Source: Haloferax sp. Atlit-12N
GTDB lineage: Archaea; Halobacteriota; Halobacteria; Halobacteriales; Haloferacaceae
Assembly: GCF_003383095.1 (NCBI RefSeq)
Contig: NZ_PSYW01000005.1
Coordinates: forward strand, 124,001 to 188,000
Length of the DNA: 64,000 nucleotides
Reading direction: 5' to 3'
Positions 28,032 to 36,695 of the stretch are shown here, piece after piece (positions within the stretch are counted from its first letter, which is position 1; every line of letters starts with the position of its first letter). The translations under genes were made by a program, and so were the position numbers. Under the pieces are notes generated by a model. The model ran no database searches, was not told where the DNA came from, and saw only the letters and a list, made by a program, of their open reading frames with translations.

Positions 28032-29273
28032 GTGTCGCCCGCCGCCGACCGCGGAACCGCCGCCCTCGCACTCGTCCTGCTCGTGGTGCTTTCGGGGTGT
28101 ATGTCCTTATCGCCGTCCCCGCCGGTCGTGGACGCGGCCCTCGGGGACCCCTCGACCGACGCGAGCGACGGCGACGACGGAGCCGTTTCGGCCGCAGCCG
28201 GCGGACCCGGCTCGTCGGCGATGCCCGAGACGCGACCCGCGGACAACCCGTGGCGTCGAGCGCCTATCGTCGTCGGCATCGACGCGCCCGCGGACGGCCG
28301 CGACTACGCTTCGCTCGTCGAATCGGCAGTCGCCTACTGGCGGGCGAACGCGTCGGCGACCGCCTACGACCCGGTGTTCGTCGTGGTGCCGAACGCCTCG
28401 GAACCGGACGTGACCGTCTCGGTCGTCGAGCGAATCGACGGCTGCGGCGACTACGCCGGCGCGGACGCGGTCGGCTGTGCGCCCCTCTTGGACGGCGACG
28501 AACCCACCGCGCCGACGGAGCCGGTCTCGGTGGTCGTCGCCGCCGGGTACGACGACGGGACGACCCAGACGGTGCTGAGCCACGAGTTCGGCCATCTGCT
28601 CGGGCTGACCCACGACGACGCCGACGCCTTCCCCGTGCTGTCCGAGCGCATCCAGACGACGCGACTCCCCGAACCGGACGCCGCCGACCGGGAGATGCCC
28701 TTCCGCGAGCGCACCGTCGCGGTCCACGTCGACCTCTCGAACGTCTCGCCCGACGAGCGGCCGACCTACGAGGCGGAAATCGACCACGCGCTGTCGTACT
28801 ACGAGAACGGAGCCGACGGCGTCGCGCCCGCGAACCTCTCGTTCGAGCGCGTTTCCGACCCCGCGATGGCGGACGTGAGGCTCTCGGTGTCGGCGTTCGG
28901 CGACGGCGACTCGGGCGTGCGCTGGCGGCGGACCGGCGTCGACGCCGACGAGGACGAGGCGCTGGAGTGGTACACCGGCGGCGACCTCGTCGTGGACGCC
29001 GACCTCGGCCCGTCGCTTGTCGACTGGTACGTCGGTGCGGGACTCGGCTACCTGCTGGCGGCCGACGAGCGGGCAGACCTCCCGCCGCCGTTCCGCGACG
29101 GCGACCTCTCCGACGACCCGACGTGGCGCGGGGTCGCGGGCGAGACGGCGGTCGACGCAGCGACGACGGTCGACGCGACGGTCGAGAGACCGACAGGGAA
29201 CGCGACGACGCCCGCGGGGGCCTCCTCTGAGAACGCAAGAATTTCCACCGCTGGCCCGCGAGTAGAGCCATGA
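28032..29273 (+). CDS. Lipoprotein zinc metalloprotease (metzincin-like)
   Basis: A 413-residue exported protein. It starts at a GTG directly after the cytidine deaminase stop; the signal peptide ends in a lipobox LSGC (Cys23). The mature domain has VLSHEFGHLLGLTHDD with the metzincin HExxHxxGxxH zinc site (His184, His188, His194). Acidic linkers flank the catalytic region. Its stop overlaps the uridine phosphorylase start (ATGA). A surface-anchored protease is implied by sequence. Why it sits in a nucleoside-salvage operon is not explained. Confidence 0.78.
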   Translation: MSPAADRGTAALALVLLVVLSGCMSLSPSPPVVDAALGDPSTDASDGDDGAVSAAAGGPGSSAMPETRPADNPWRRAPIVVGIDAPADGRDYASLVESAVAYWRANASATAYDPVFVVVPNASEPDVTVSVVERIDGCGDYAGADAVGCAPLLDGDEPTAPTEPVSVVVAAGYDDGTTQTVLSHEFGHLLGLTHDDADAFPVLSERIQTTRLPEPDAADREMPFRERTVAVHVDLSNVSPDERPTYEAEIDHALSYYENGADGVAPANLSFERVSDPAMADVRLSVSAFGDGDSGVRWRRTGVDADEDEALEWYTGGDLVVDADLGPSLVDWYVGAGLGYLLAADERADLPPPFRDGDLSDDPTWRGVAGETAVDAATTVDATVERPTGNATTPAGASSENARISTAGPRVEP

Positions 29274-30088
29274 ACGATAGCGAGGACCCGAACGACGAGG
29301 TCCAGTACCACCTCGAAGTCGGTCCCGAGGACCTCGCCGACGCGGTGTTGCTCCCCGGGAACCCCGAGCGCGTGGACAAGGTGACGGCGCTGTGGGACGA
29401 CCACGAGGAGAAGGCCTACCACCGCGAGTACCGGACGGCAACCGGAAGCTACGACGGAACGCCGATTTCGGTCACGTCGACGGGTATCGGCAGTCCCTCG
29501 GCGGCCATCGCCGTGGAGGAACTCGCTCGCGTCGGCGCGGACACCTTCATCCGCGTCGGTTCCTGCGGCGCGATTCAGCCCGAGATGGACGTGGGCGACC
29601 TCGTCATCACCTCGGGCGCGGTCCGACAGGAGGGAACCTCCAAGGAGTACGTCCGCGAGGACTACCCCGCCGTCGCCGACCACGAGGTCGTCTCGGCACT
29701 CGTCGCGGCCGCCGAACGCCTCGGCTACGACTACCACGTCGGCCTCACGATGAGCGCCGACTCCTTCTACGCGGGGCAGGGACGCCCCGGATTCGAGGGC
29801 TTCCGCGCCGCCGGTTCCGACTCGCTGGTCGAGGAACTCCGTGAGGCGAACGTGAAGAACATCGAGATGGAGGCCGCGGCGCTCCTGACCATCGCCAACG
29901 TCTACGGCCTCCGCGCGGGGGCCGTCTGCTCGGTCTACGCGAACCGGGTCACGGGCGAGTTCCGCACTGAAGGCGAGTCGCGCGCGGCGGAGACCGCCAG
30001 CCTCGCGGTCCACCTCCTCGCCAAGATGGACGCGGTCAAGCGAGACGCGGGCGTCGACCGCTGGCACGCGGGTCTCAGCCTCGACTAA
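29270..30088 (+). CDS. udp: Uridine phosphorylase (PNP/UDP family)
   Basis: A 272-residue phosphorylase. ADAVLLPGNPERV binds phosphate. FIRVGSCGAI-QPEMDVGDLV and NIEMEAAALLTIANVYGLRAG are the family signatures, the latter with the nucleoside-contacting Glu-Met-Glu. It cleaves uridine to uracil and ribose-1-phosphate, which fits with cytidine deaminase two genes upstream. Archaea can feed ribose-1-phosphate into a pentose-bisphosphate pathway, but no other genes of that pathway are in this window. The ATG at 29270 has AAGAATTT about 29 nt upstream as a possible own promoter. Exact nucleoside preference is an inference. Confidence 0.85.
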   Translation: MNDSEDPNDEVQYHLEVGPEDLADAVLLPGNPERVDKVTALWDDHEEKAYHREYRTATGSYDGTPISVTSTGIGSPSAAIAVEELARVGADTFIRVGSCGAIQPEMDVGDLVITSGAVRQEGTSKEYVREDYPAVADHEVVSALVAAAERLGYDYHVGLTMSADSFYAGQGRPGFEGFRAAGSDSLVEELREANVKNIEMEAAALLTIANVYGLRAGAVCSVYANRVTGEFRTEGESRAAETASLAVHLLAKMDAVKRDAGVDRWHAGLSLD

Positions 30089-30202
30089 TCCGACAACCGT
30101 CGAACCCGGATTTCGACGCTCTGGGGGCGTGGAGGCCAAAATTACCACAGTCGTGGAGACGGTTTCAAAGCCCCTTTATCGGATGACTGCGCATCCGACG
30201 AC

Positions 30203-31396
30203 ATGAGCACGCAGGTCGTCGTTCTCGGCTCGGGGTACGCCGGGGCCGGCGCGGTCAAAACCCTCGAAGAAGAGCTCGGTCACGACGCACAACTCACGTG
30301 GGTCGCCGAACACGACTACCACCTCGTTCTCCACGAGGTCCACCGCTGTATCCGCGACCCGAGCGTCGAATCCAGCATCGCCATCCCCGTCGACGATGTC
30401 AAAGCGGACTCGACCGACTTCGTCAAGGGTCGCGCGAGCGACGTGAACGTCGACGACCGGGTCGTCGAACTCGAAGGCGGCGACACCGTCGACTACGACT
30501 ATCTGCTCGTCGCCATCGGCTCTTCGACCGCTTTCTTCGGCATCGAGGGCCTCGAGGAGTTCGCCCACCAGCTCAAGGGCCTCGACGACGCCCGCGAGAT
30601 TCACCAGGACATCAAAGAGGCGGCCGCCGACGCCTCCCGCGACGACCCCGCGCAGGTCGTCATCGGCGGTGCGGGTCTCTCGGGCATCCAGACGGCCGCT
30701 GAAGTCGCCGAGTACCGCGACACGAACCGCGCGCCCATCGACATCAAACTGGTCGAGGGGATGGACGAAATCTTCCCCGGCAACGACCCCGAACTGCAGG
30801 GCGCGCTCCGTCGTCGCGTCGAGGACCTCGACATCGACATTCTCACCGGCGACTTCATCTCGAAGGTCGACGAGGAGACCGTCTTCATCGGCGGCGGCGA
30901 GGACGAAGCGCCCGAGGAACTCGACTACGACGTGCTCGTCTGGACCGGCGGCATCACCGGCCAGCCCGAGGCGTCCGACGTGGAACTCGAACAGGACGAG
31001 CGCTCCCACCGCTTCTTCGCCGAGGAGGACTTCCAGACCAGCGACGACCGCGTCTTCGCGGTCGGCGACTGCGCCCTCGTCGAGCAGGGTCCCGACAGCG
31101 TCGCGCCGCCGACGGCGCAGGCCGCCTGGGACGCCGCGGACGTGGCCGGCGAGAACATCGCCCGCGCCATCGCCGGCAAGCCGCTCAAGCGCTGGACGTT
31201 CACCGACAAGGGGACGGTCATCTCCATCGGCCACGACGCCGTCGCTCACGGCGTGAAGTTCCCGGTCGTCGGCGAATTCCCCGTCAACGTCTTCGGCGGC
31301 CCGCTCGCGCGGACGCTGAAGAAGGGCATCGCCGCGAACTGGATTGCGGACGTGACGTCGCCGAAGCGCGCGCTCTCGGCCTGGAACGACCTGTAA
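30203..31396 (+). CDS. Type II NADH dehydrogenase-like FAD oxidoreductase
   Basis: A 397-residue flavoprotein. The N-terminal FAD dinucleotide motif GSGYAGAGAVKTLEEEL (9-25), the NAD(P)H motif IGGAGLSGIQTAAEVAE and the VFAVGDCALV FAD-binding segment follow the NDH-2 pattern. PPTAQAAWDAADVAGENIARA is a quinone-site-like helix in NDH-2 enzymes. A C-terminal amphipathic tail (LARTLKKGIAANWIADV) may contact the membrane. The likely role is NADH:quinone oxidoreduction without proton pumping. Confidence 0.87.
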   Translation: MSTQVVVLGSGYAGAGAVKTLEEELGHDAQLTWVAEHDYHLVLHEVHRCIRDPSVESSIAIPVDDVKADSTDFVKGRASDVNVDDRVVELEGGDTVDYDYLLVAIGSSTAFFGIEGLEEFAHQLKGLDDAREIHQDIKEAAADASRDDPAQVVIGGAGLSGIQTAAEVAEYRDTNRAPIDIKLVEGMDEIFPGNDPELQGALRRRVEDLDIDILTGDFISKVDEETVFIGGGEDEAPEELDYDVLVWTGGITGQPEASDVELEQDERSHRFFAEEDFQTSDDRVFAVGDCALVEQGPDSVAPPTAQAAWDAADVAGENIARAIAGKPLKRWTFTDKGTVISIGHDAVAHGVKFPVVGEFPVNVFGGPLARTLKKGIAANWIADVTSPKRALSAWNDL

Positions 31397-31669
31397 CTCG
31401 GTCGCTGCGCCCGGCTGCCGGGTGACACGACGCCCGACGCTCGCCGACTCGGTTTCGATTCTTCGTTCTTCGTGCTTCACGCTTCGAGTCACGCGTCGCG
31501 TCGCCACTCGCGGTGTTCGATTCAGTCACTCACGGCGTTCAGCGCGTCCACACTCCCGTTTCTCGCGCCGCCCGACCGCCCGCTAGCCGACCGCCCGCCC
31601 ACCGAACGCCGGTCCTGCTGGTCGAGAGAGCTGGAGAGTGCCCGGAAAAAGACGGAGAGAGGAGCGTGG

Positions 31670-32203
31670 TTAGTGCTGGGGTTCGCCGACAGGTGCCTTC
31701 ATGTCGTCGATGCGGAGGATGAGGATGTTGCTCGTGTCGTCCTTGCCGTCGAGGGTGCCGTCGATGACGAGCTTCGAGAGTGGCGTCGGGCCGACGCGAA
31801 TCTTGTCGCCCTCGTGGAACTCACGGACCGAGCCCTGAACGTGAATCTCGGCGCGGCACAGTTCGGGGTGGTGGACGCTGGAGAGGTCGATTTCGTCCAC
31901 GTTGACGCCCTCGACTTCCTCGTCGTTGTGGAACAGGGGGACGAACGCGGGCTCGTCCATCTTGTCCACGTCGAGCGCCTCGTAGGCGTTCGCGGTCGGC
32001 TTGTAGCCACCCTTCGGGCCGGGTACGCCCTCGACCAGTTGGAGCGCCTTCAGGCTCTGCATCTGGTTTCGGATGGTGCCGGGGTTTCGGTTGACTTCGG
32101 TCGCGATATCCTCACCCTTCACCGCGTCCTCGGAGTCCCGATAGAGGTTGATGAGGGCGGTCAAGATAGTTTTCTGACTCGAAGTGAGCTCGATTGATGA
32201 CAT
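31670..32203 (-). CDS. Winged-helix (Rrf2-like) transcriptional regulator
   Basis: A 177-residue DNA-binding protein. The N-terminal winged helix has SQKTILTALINLYRDSEDAV, KGEDIATEVNRNPGTIRNQM and a wing with VPGPKGGYKPT. The C-terminal half (about 90-170) is a beta-rich domain with SSVHHPELCRAEIHVQGSVR, containing His and Cys that could bind a ligand. GATTTAAGGA about 29 nt upstream of the ATG fits a leaderless start. The gene faces the epimerase gene divergently. Target and ligand are unknown. Confidence 0.8.
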   Translation of the reverse strand: MSSIELTSSQKTILTALINLYRDSEDAVKGEDIATEVNRNPGTIRNQMQSLKALQLVEGVPGPKGGYKPTANAYEALDVDKMDEPAFVPLFHNDEEVEGVNVDEIDLSSVHHPELCRAEIHVQGSVREFHEGDKIRVGPTPLSKLVIDGTLDGKDDTSNILILRIDDMKAPVGEPQH

Positions 32204-32368
32204 GGAGAGTGGTTCGCTACATACGTCCTTAAATCCGATGGATGACGCCTCGAATCTGCCGTTCGTCTACTTTGTAACCATGACTCACTCATGAATGTTC
32301 ATTTTGAACCCTAATTCGGCCTCGATGCTGTCGATAGCACTATACGGCTCACGAGAGTTCGGTAGCAC

Positions 32369-33289
32369 ATGAACGGGAAACGAGTCCTCGTCACCGGCGG
32401 TGCCGGCTTCATCGGCTCGAACCTCGCAAACCATCTCGCGGCGGAAAACGAGGTCGTCGCGGTCGACGACCTCTACCTCGGAACGCCCGATAACCTCGAC
32501 GACGCGGTCGAATTCCACGACGCGAGCGTCCTCGACGACGACCTCCCGACCGAGGGCGTCGACGTGGTGTTTCACCTGGCGGCGCTGTCGTCGTACAAGA
32601 TGCACGAAGAGAACCCGACGAAAGGCGCGCGCGTCAACGTCGATGGCTTCGTGAACACGGTCGAACAGGCCCGCAACGACGGCTGCGACACCGTCGTCTA
32701 CGCCTCCACGTCCTCGATTTACGGCTCTCGGACGGAGCCCTCGCCGGAGGACATGCCGGTCGAGGCGCGCACGGGGTACGAGGCGTCGAAACTCGCCCGC
32801 GAGCGCTACGCCGAATACTTCCACCACCACTACGACATGCGGACGGCCGGGCTCCGCTTTTTCTCGGTGTATCAGGGCTTCGGCGGCGCGGAAGAACACA
32901 AAGGCGAGTTCGCCAACACGGTCGCGCAGTTCGCCGACCAGATTGCCAACGGCGAGTCGCCGGAGCTGTTCGGCGACGGCACCCAGACGCGTGACTTCAC
33001 GCACGTCGACGACATCGTCCGCGGCATCGAACTCGCCGCCGACCACCGGCTTCAGGGTATCTACAACCTCGGGACCGGCGAGAGCTACTCGTTCAACGAG
33101 ATGGTCGGGATGATAAACGAGACGCTCGGCACCGACGTCGACCCGGTCTACATCGAAAACCCCCTGGACGTGTACGTCCACGACACGATGGCCGACTGCA
33201 CGAAAATTCGCGAGACGACCGGCTGGGAACCGCAGATTTCCTTCGAAGAGGGCGTCCGGCGCGTCTGCGAACCGTACCTCGACGAGTAG
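32369..33289 (+). CDS. NAD-dependent sugar epimerase/dehydratase (SDR)
   Basis: A 306-residue extended SDR. It has the Rossmann motif GGAGFIGSN (9-17), STSSIYGSRTE with the catalytic Ser/Thr region, and YEASKL with the catalytic Tyr and Lys. LRFFSVYQGFGG and GDGTQTRDFTHVDDIV are typical of UDP-glucose 4-epimerase-type proteins. ACTATACGG about 27 nt before the ATG at 32369 is a likely TATA box. Probably acts on nucleotide sugars for glycosylation or surface polysaccharides; the exact sugar is not readable. Confidence 0.88.
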   Translation: MNGKRVLVTGGAGFIGSNLANHLAAENEVVAVDDLYLGTPDNLDDAVEFHDASVLDDDLPTEGVDVVFHLAALSSYKMHEENPTKGARVNVDGFVNTVEQARNDGCDTVVYASTSSIYGSRTEPSPEDMPVEARTGYEASKLARERYAEYFHHHYDMRTAGLRFFSVYQGFGGAEEHKGEFANTVAQFADQIANGESPELFGDGTQTRDFTHVDDIVRGIELAADHRLQGIYNLGTGESYSFNEMVGMINETLGTDVDPVYIENPLDVYVHDTMADCTKIRETTGWEPQISFEEGVRRVCEPYLDE

Positions 33290-33332
33290 CCTACTGGTTC
33301 GGTCTCTCGACGCTCGTCTCCCTTTCAGTCGG

Positions 33333-34712
33333 TCACGACGGCCTCGACCGACTCCGCTGTTCGAAGTTCACAGTCACGACGACGTCCCTCCCGGTGGCCT
33401 CGCGTATTCGGTCTCCGATTCGCGACGACAACTGCGGGTACTGGCGACCGACCGGGTGTTGGACCGTCACCGTTATCCGTCGCGGGCCGTCCTCGATTCC
33501 GAGGGTCTCGAACTCGACGCCGACCGACAGCAGTTCGAGCGAGTCGTACTCCGAGTCGTCGAGGACGGTCTGGACGGCCCCGGTCGCGCGGTTCTCGAAC
33601 GCGATTTGCGAGGCGAGAAGCGAGCCCGGGCCGAGCACGGTGAGGCCGAGAAAGACGAGCGCCACCCACGTCGCTCTAGTCCCGAAGAACGAGCGAAGCC
33701 GCCGTCTCGCCGACCCCGGTGAGTCCCAGTAGCTCGGCCGATAGCCGAGGTACCAGAGCGCGAGCGTCCCCGCGAGGACGATGCTCGCGACGTTGACCGC
33801 GAGGAGGGTGAGCGCCCCGACGGCGACCGCCGGAATCGCCCACGCGACGCCGATACCCACGGCCGCCGCCGCGGGAACGGTCGCGGCCGCGACCGCGACG
33901 CCGACGATTGAGACGGGGAGTTCAGTCGCCAAGCCGACGCCCCCGGCCGCCCCCGCACAGAGCGCGACGACGAGCGTCAACAGTCCCGGCGACGACCGAC
34001 TCGCTATCTGCTCGACCGTGGTCACGTTCAGCGCCGACGGCACGAACTGCGCCGTCTTGAGTCCCCACCCCAGCGCCGCGGCGGCGACGATGGCCACGGC
34101 GAGACCAGCAACCGTCGAGCGAACGCCGTCGGTGAACATCGCGTCCTCTCCGAGCGCCGCGCCGACACTGGCCATGAGCGCCGCGCCGATTTGCGGGGCG
34201 ATAACCATCGACCCGACGACGAGGGCGGGCGAGTCGAGCAACAGCCCCGCCGTGGCGACCAGCGCGCTCAGCACCGTCATCCCGTAGTACGCCGTCGGCT
34301 GGGGGTTGAGGTCGTGCGCCTTCGTCAGAATCTCTTCGTTCGAGACGCGCTCTTCTTCCTCGTCGCCCTCGACGTACCGCTCGACGAGCCGGTCGTAGTG
34401 CGGCGTCGTCGCCGACTCGATGTTGCCGATGACGAGGTAGCGCTCCTCGAACCCCGCCTCGGAGAGCGTCTCTCTGACTCTGTCGACCGCCTCCGTCGGC
34501 AGCGGGAACTCGATGAGGTACGACCGAGAGTCGGCGTCGGACTCGCCGACCGGGAGGACGACCGGGTCAACGTCCTCGCTTCGGAGCGCATCGACGACCG
34601 CGTCGAGTTCCCCCGCCTCGACGCGAATCTGCAAGTGCCGCATGGCACCCGATACGACGCCGTCGCGGAAAAGCGAGATGGCCTTGCGGCGGGCCGGAGT
34701 CCACGTCGCCAT
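33333..34712 (-). CDS. DUF389/TIGR00341-family membrane protein
   Basis: A 459-residue protein. The N-terminal ferredoxin-like soluble part, about residues 24-125, reads MRHLQIRVEAGELDAVV. About seven to nine hydrophobic segments follow, with the DUF389 stretch PALVVGSMVIAPQIGAALMAS. A final soluble domain ends ITVTVQHPVGRQYPQLSS. The start at 34712 is taken since a TTATTGATAA box lies about 35 nt upstream; the alternative ATG at 34643 would give 436 residues. Function unknown. Confidence 0.78.
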   Translation of the reverse strand: MATWTPARRKAISLFRDGVVSGAMRHLQIRVEAGELDAVVDALRSEDVDPVVLPVGESDADSRSYLIEFPLPTEAVDRVRETLSEAGFEERYLVIGNIESATTPHYDRLVERYVEGDEEEERVSNEEILTKAHDLNPQPTAYYGMTVLSALVATAGLLLDSPALVVGSMVIAPQIGAALMASVGAALGEDAMFTDGVRSTVAGLAVAIVAAAALGWGLKTAQFVPSALNVTTVEQIASRSSPGLLTLVVALCAGAAGGVGLATELPVSIVGVAVAAATVPAAAAVGIGVAWAIPAVAVGALTLLAVNVASIVLAGTLALWYLGYRPSYWDSPGSARRRLRSFFGTRATWVALVFLGLTVLGPGSLLASQIAFENRATGAVQTVLDDSEYDSLELLSVGVEFETLGIEDGPRRITVTVQHPVGRQYPQLSSRIGDRIREATGRDVVVTVNFEQRSRSRPS

Positions 34713-34800
34713 ACGGCGGCCTCCCGGAAGGCGGCGGACGGAATTATCAATAAGGGTGTTTTTCCGATGCCACTAAACACCCCGACCGAGTTGGTCAACT

Positions 34801-35700
34801 ATGGAACGGAACGTCAGGATTCTCGGTGCACCGACGGACTACGGTGCCAATCGACGCGGGGTGGACATGGGTCCCTCCGCGATTCGATACGCCGGACTCG
34901 CGGGGCAACTCGAGTCCGCCGGCGTCTCGCCGACGGACGCGGGCGACCTCGCGGTCCCGCACCACGCGACGCGGGACGCGGACGCCGGGGCGGCGAACGC
35001 CAAACACGTCCAGGAGGTCGAAGAGGTGACGACGAGCCTCGCCGACGCCGTCTCGACCGCGCTCGACGAGGGGACGACCCCGCTCGCGCTCGGCGGCGAC
35101 CACTCCATCGCTATCGGCTCGCTGGTCGGGAGCGCCCGCGACGCCGACATCGGCGTCATCTGGTTCGACGCCCACGGCGACTTCAACACGCCGAGCACCT
35201 CCCCGTCCGGAAACGTCCACGGCATGCCGCTGGCGGCCGCCCTCGGCATCGGCGACTTCGAGGGCGTCGAATGGGCGAACGCCGACGGCCTGAAAGAGGA
35301 AAACGTCGCAATCGTCGGACTCCGCTCCGTCGACGGCGCGGAGGCCGAGGCGATTCGCGACACCGACGTCACGGTCTACACGATGTCGGACATCGACGAG
35401 CGAGGCATCACCGACGTGACGAACGACGCCCTCGACGTGGCGACCGACGGTACGGACGGCGTCCACATCAGCCTCGACCTCGACTGGCTCGACCCCCGCG
35501 AGGCCCCCGGCGTCGGGACGCCCGTCCGCGGCGGCGTGACCTACCGCGAGGCTCACGCGGCGATGGAACTCGTCGCCCGCTCGGAGGCCATGCGCTCGTT
35601 CGAACTCGTGGAGGTCAACCCCATCCTCGACGAGCACAACGAGACCGCGACGCTCGCGACCGAACTCGCCGCAAGCGCCTTCGGCAAGCGCATCCTCTGA
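34801..35700 (+). CDS. rocF: Arginase (ureohydrolase family)
   Basis: A 299-residue ureohydrolase. The opening ILGAPTDYGANRRGVDMGPSAIRYAGL is the arginase signature. LALGGDHSI, WFDAHGDFN and ISLDLDWLDP supply the Mn ligands. ELVEVNPILDEHN with the C-terminal helix completes the fold. The ATG at 34801 follows ACTAAAC about 25 nt upstream. It converts arginine to ornithine and urea. Its stop overlaps the NUDIX gene start by one base (TGATG). Agmatinase is possible but less likely from the N-terminal motif. Confidence 0.88.
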   Translation: MERNVRILGAPTDYGANRRGVDMGPSAIRYAGLAGQLESAGVSPTDAGDLAVPHHATRDADAGAANAKHVQEVEEVTTSLADAVSTALDEGTTPLALGGDHSIAIGSLVGSARDADIGVIWFDAHGDFNTPSTSPSGNVHGMPLAAALGIGDFEGVEWANADGLKEENVAIVGLRSVDGAEAEAIRDTDVTVYTMSDIDERGITDVTNDALDVATDGTDGVHISLDLDWLDPREAPGVGTPVRGGVTYREAHAAMELVARSEAMRSFELVEVNPILDEHNETATLATELAASAFGKRIL

Positions 35701-36170
35701 TGTCGACGCCGAGAGAAGCCCCCGCCCCGCACGACTTGGCCGCCGGCGTCGTCGTCCTACAGGAGAACTCCGTGCTCGCGGTCTACGAGAAGGACCGCTG
35801 GGGACTGCCGAAAGGCGGCTCCGAACCCGGGGAGTTCTTCTTCGAGACGGCCGCCCGCGAGGCCGCAGAGGAGACCGGCGTCGAAGTCGAAATCCAGTCG
35901 CTCGCCTTCACGAGCGAGATTCGCGCCCCGGACCGCCGCATCTATCTCCAGCGGTTCTACCACGCGACGCCCGTCGCCGACGACCCGACGCCGTCGCCGA
36001 GCGACCCCGACGACGAAATCGAGGCGGCGAAGTTCCTCCCGCTGACCGCACTCGGGTCGACGCTCACCTACCGCCCGCGGGTCGAACCGCTCCGCGACTG
36101 GCTCCGCGACCGCAAGCCGCGACACTACACCTACGACCTGACCAGAGAGCCGTCGGACGTGGAGAAATAG
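35700..36170 (+). CDS. NUDIX hydrolase
   Basis: A 156-residue protein with a complete NUDIX box: GGSEPGEFFFETAAREAAEETGV, following GxxxxxExxxxxxxREUxEExGU. The strands before it (LAAGVVVLQENSVLAVYEKDRWGLPKG) form the usual sheet. The tail YTYDLTREPSDVEK is short. It hydrolyses a nucleoside diphosphate linked to another moiety; substrate unknown. Translated with arginase through a one-base overlap. Confidence 0.87.
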   Translation: MSTPREAPAPHDLAAGVVVLQENSVLAVYEKDRWGLPKGGSEPGEFFFETAAREAAEETGVEVEIQSLAFTSEIRAPDRRIYLQRFYHATPVADDPTPSPSDPDDEIEAAKFLPLTALGSTLTYRPRVEPLRDWLRDRKPRHYTYDLTREPSDVEK

Positions 36171-36173
36171 GAG

Positions 36174-36587
36174 CTACGACGCGCTGTTACTGGTTTTTCT
36201 CGCTCTCACGACTCGAACGACGTACCCGATACCCGCACCGACACCGCCGAGCGCGAGCGCGAGCATCGCGCCGGCGACGAGCGGGTACGCGACCCACAGC
36301 GGCGACTCCATCGTCGAAACCGGGACGAACAGGTTGACCGCGAAGCCGAGACACGGACCGAGCGCGAGGACGACACCCTCGCCGATTCGTGTGCCGACGC
36401 GCTCGCCGCGGGCGACGTGAGACGCGACGCCGGCGACGACCAGTACCGCGCCCGCATCGACGACGAGCGACTGAACGGGTGTCGGCGGTTCGAGGTTCCA
36501 CGCCCGAAGCGCCGTCAGACCGCCGAGGACGACGACGAACGCGAGCGTCGAGACGCCGACGACTCTCGACCGCGGTCGCACGCTCAT
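36174..36587 (-). CDS. Four-helix membrane protein
   Basis: A 137-residue protein with four predicted transmembrane segments (about 10-28, 40-58, 72-90, 99-125) and a basic C-terminal tail (RVVRARKTSNSAS). It starts MSVRPRSRVVG, positive-inside. The end lies 4 bp from the convergent NUDIX stop. No motif identifies the family. Confidence 0.68.
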   Translation of the reverse strand: MSVRPRSRVVGVSTLAFVVVLGGLTALRAWNLEPPTPVQSLVVDAGAVLVVAGVASHVARGERVGTRIGEGVVLALGPCLGFAVNLFVPVSTMESPLWVAYPLVAGAMLALALGGVGAGIGYVVRVVRARKTSNSAS

Positions 36588-36695
36588 GCCGAGACGACCC
36601 CTCGGCCGAGGTAAATGTCTTCGGGGAGCGTCGGTCGGAGCCGCGACTCTCCGGTGGGGGTCAGCAAAAAGAATCCGTCGCCGGGGAGAGCCGAC

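Noticed and set aside
31397..31669. 273-bp gap after the NADH dehydrogenase gene, with TTCGTTCTTCGTGCTTC repeats
   Set aside because: Pyrimidine-rich low complexity only; no ORF with haloarchaeal composition and no convincing promoter.
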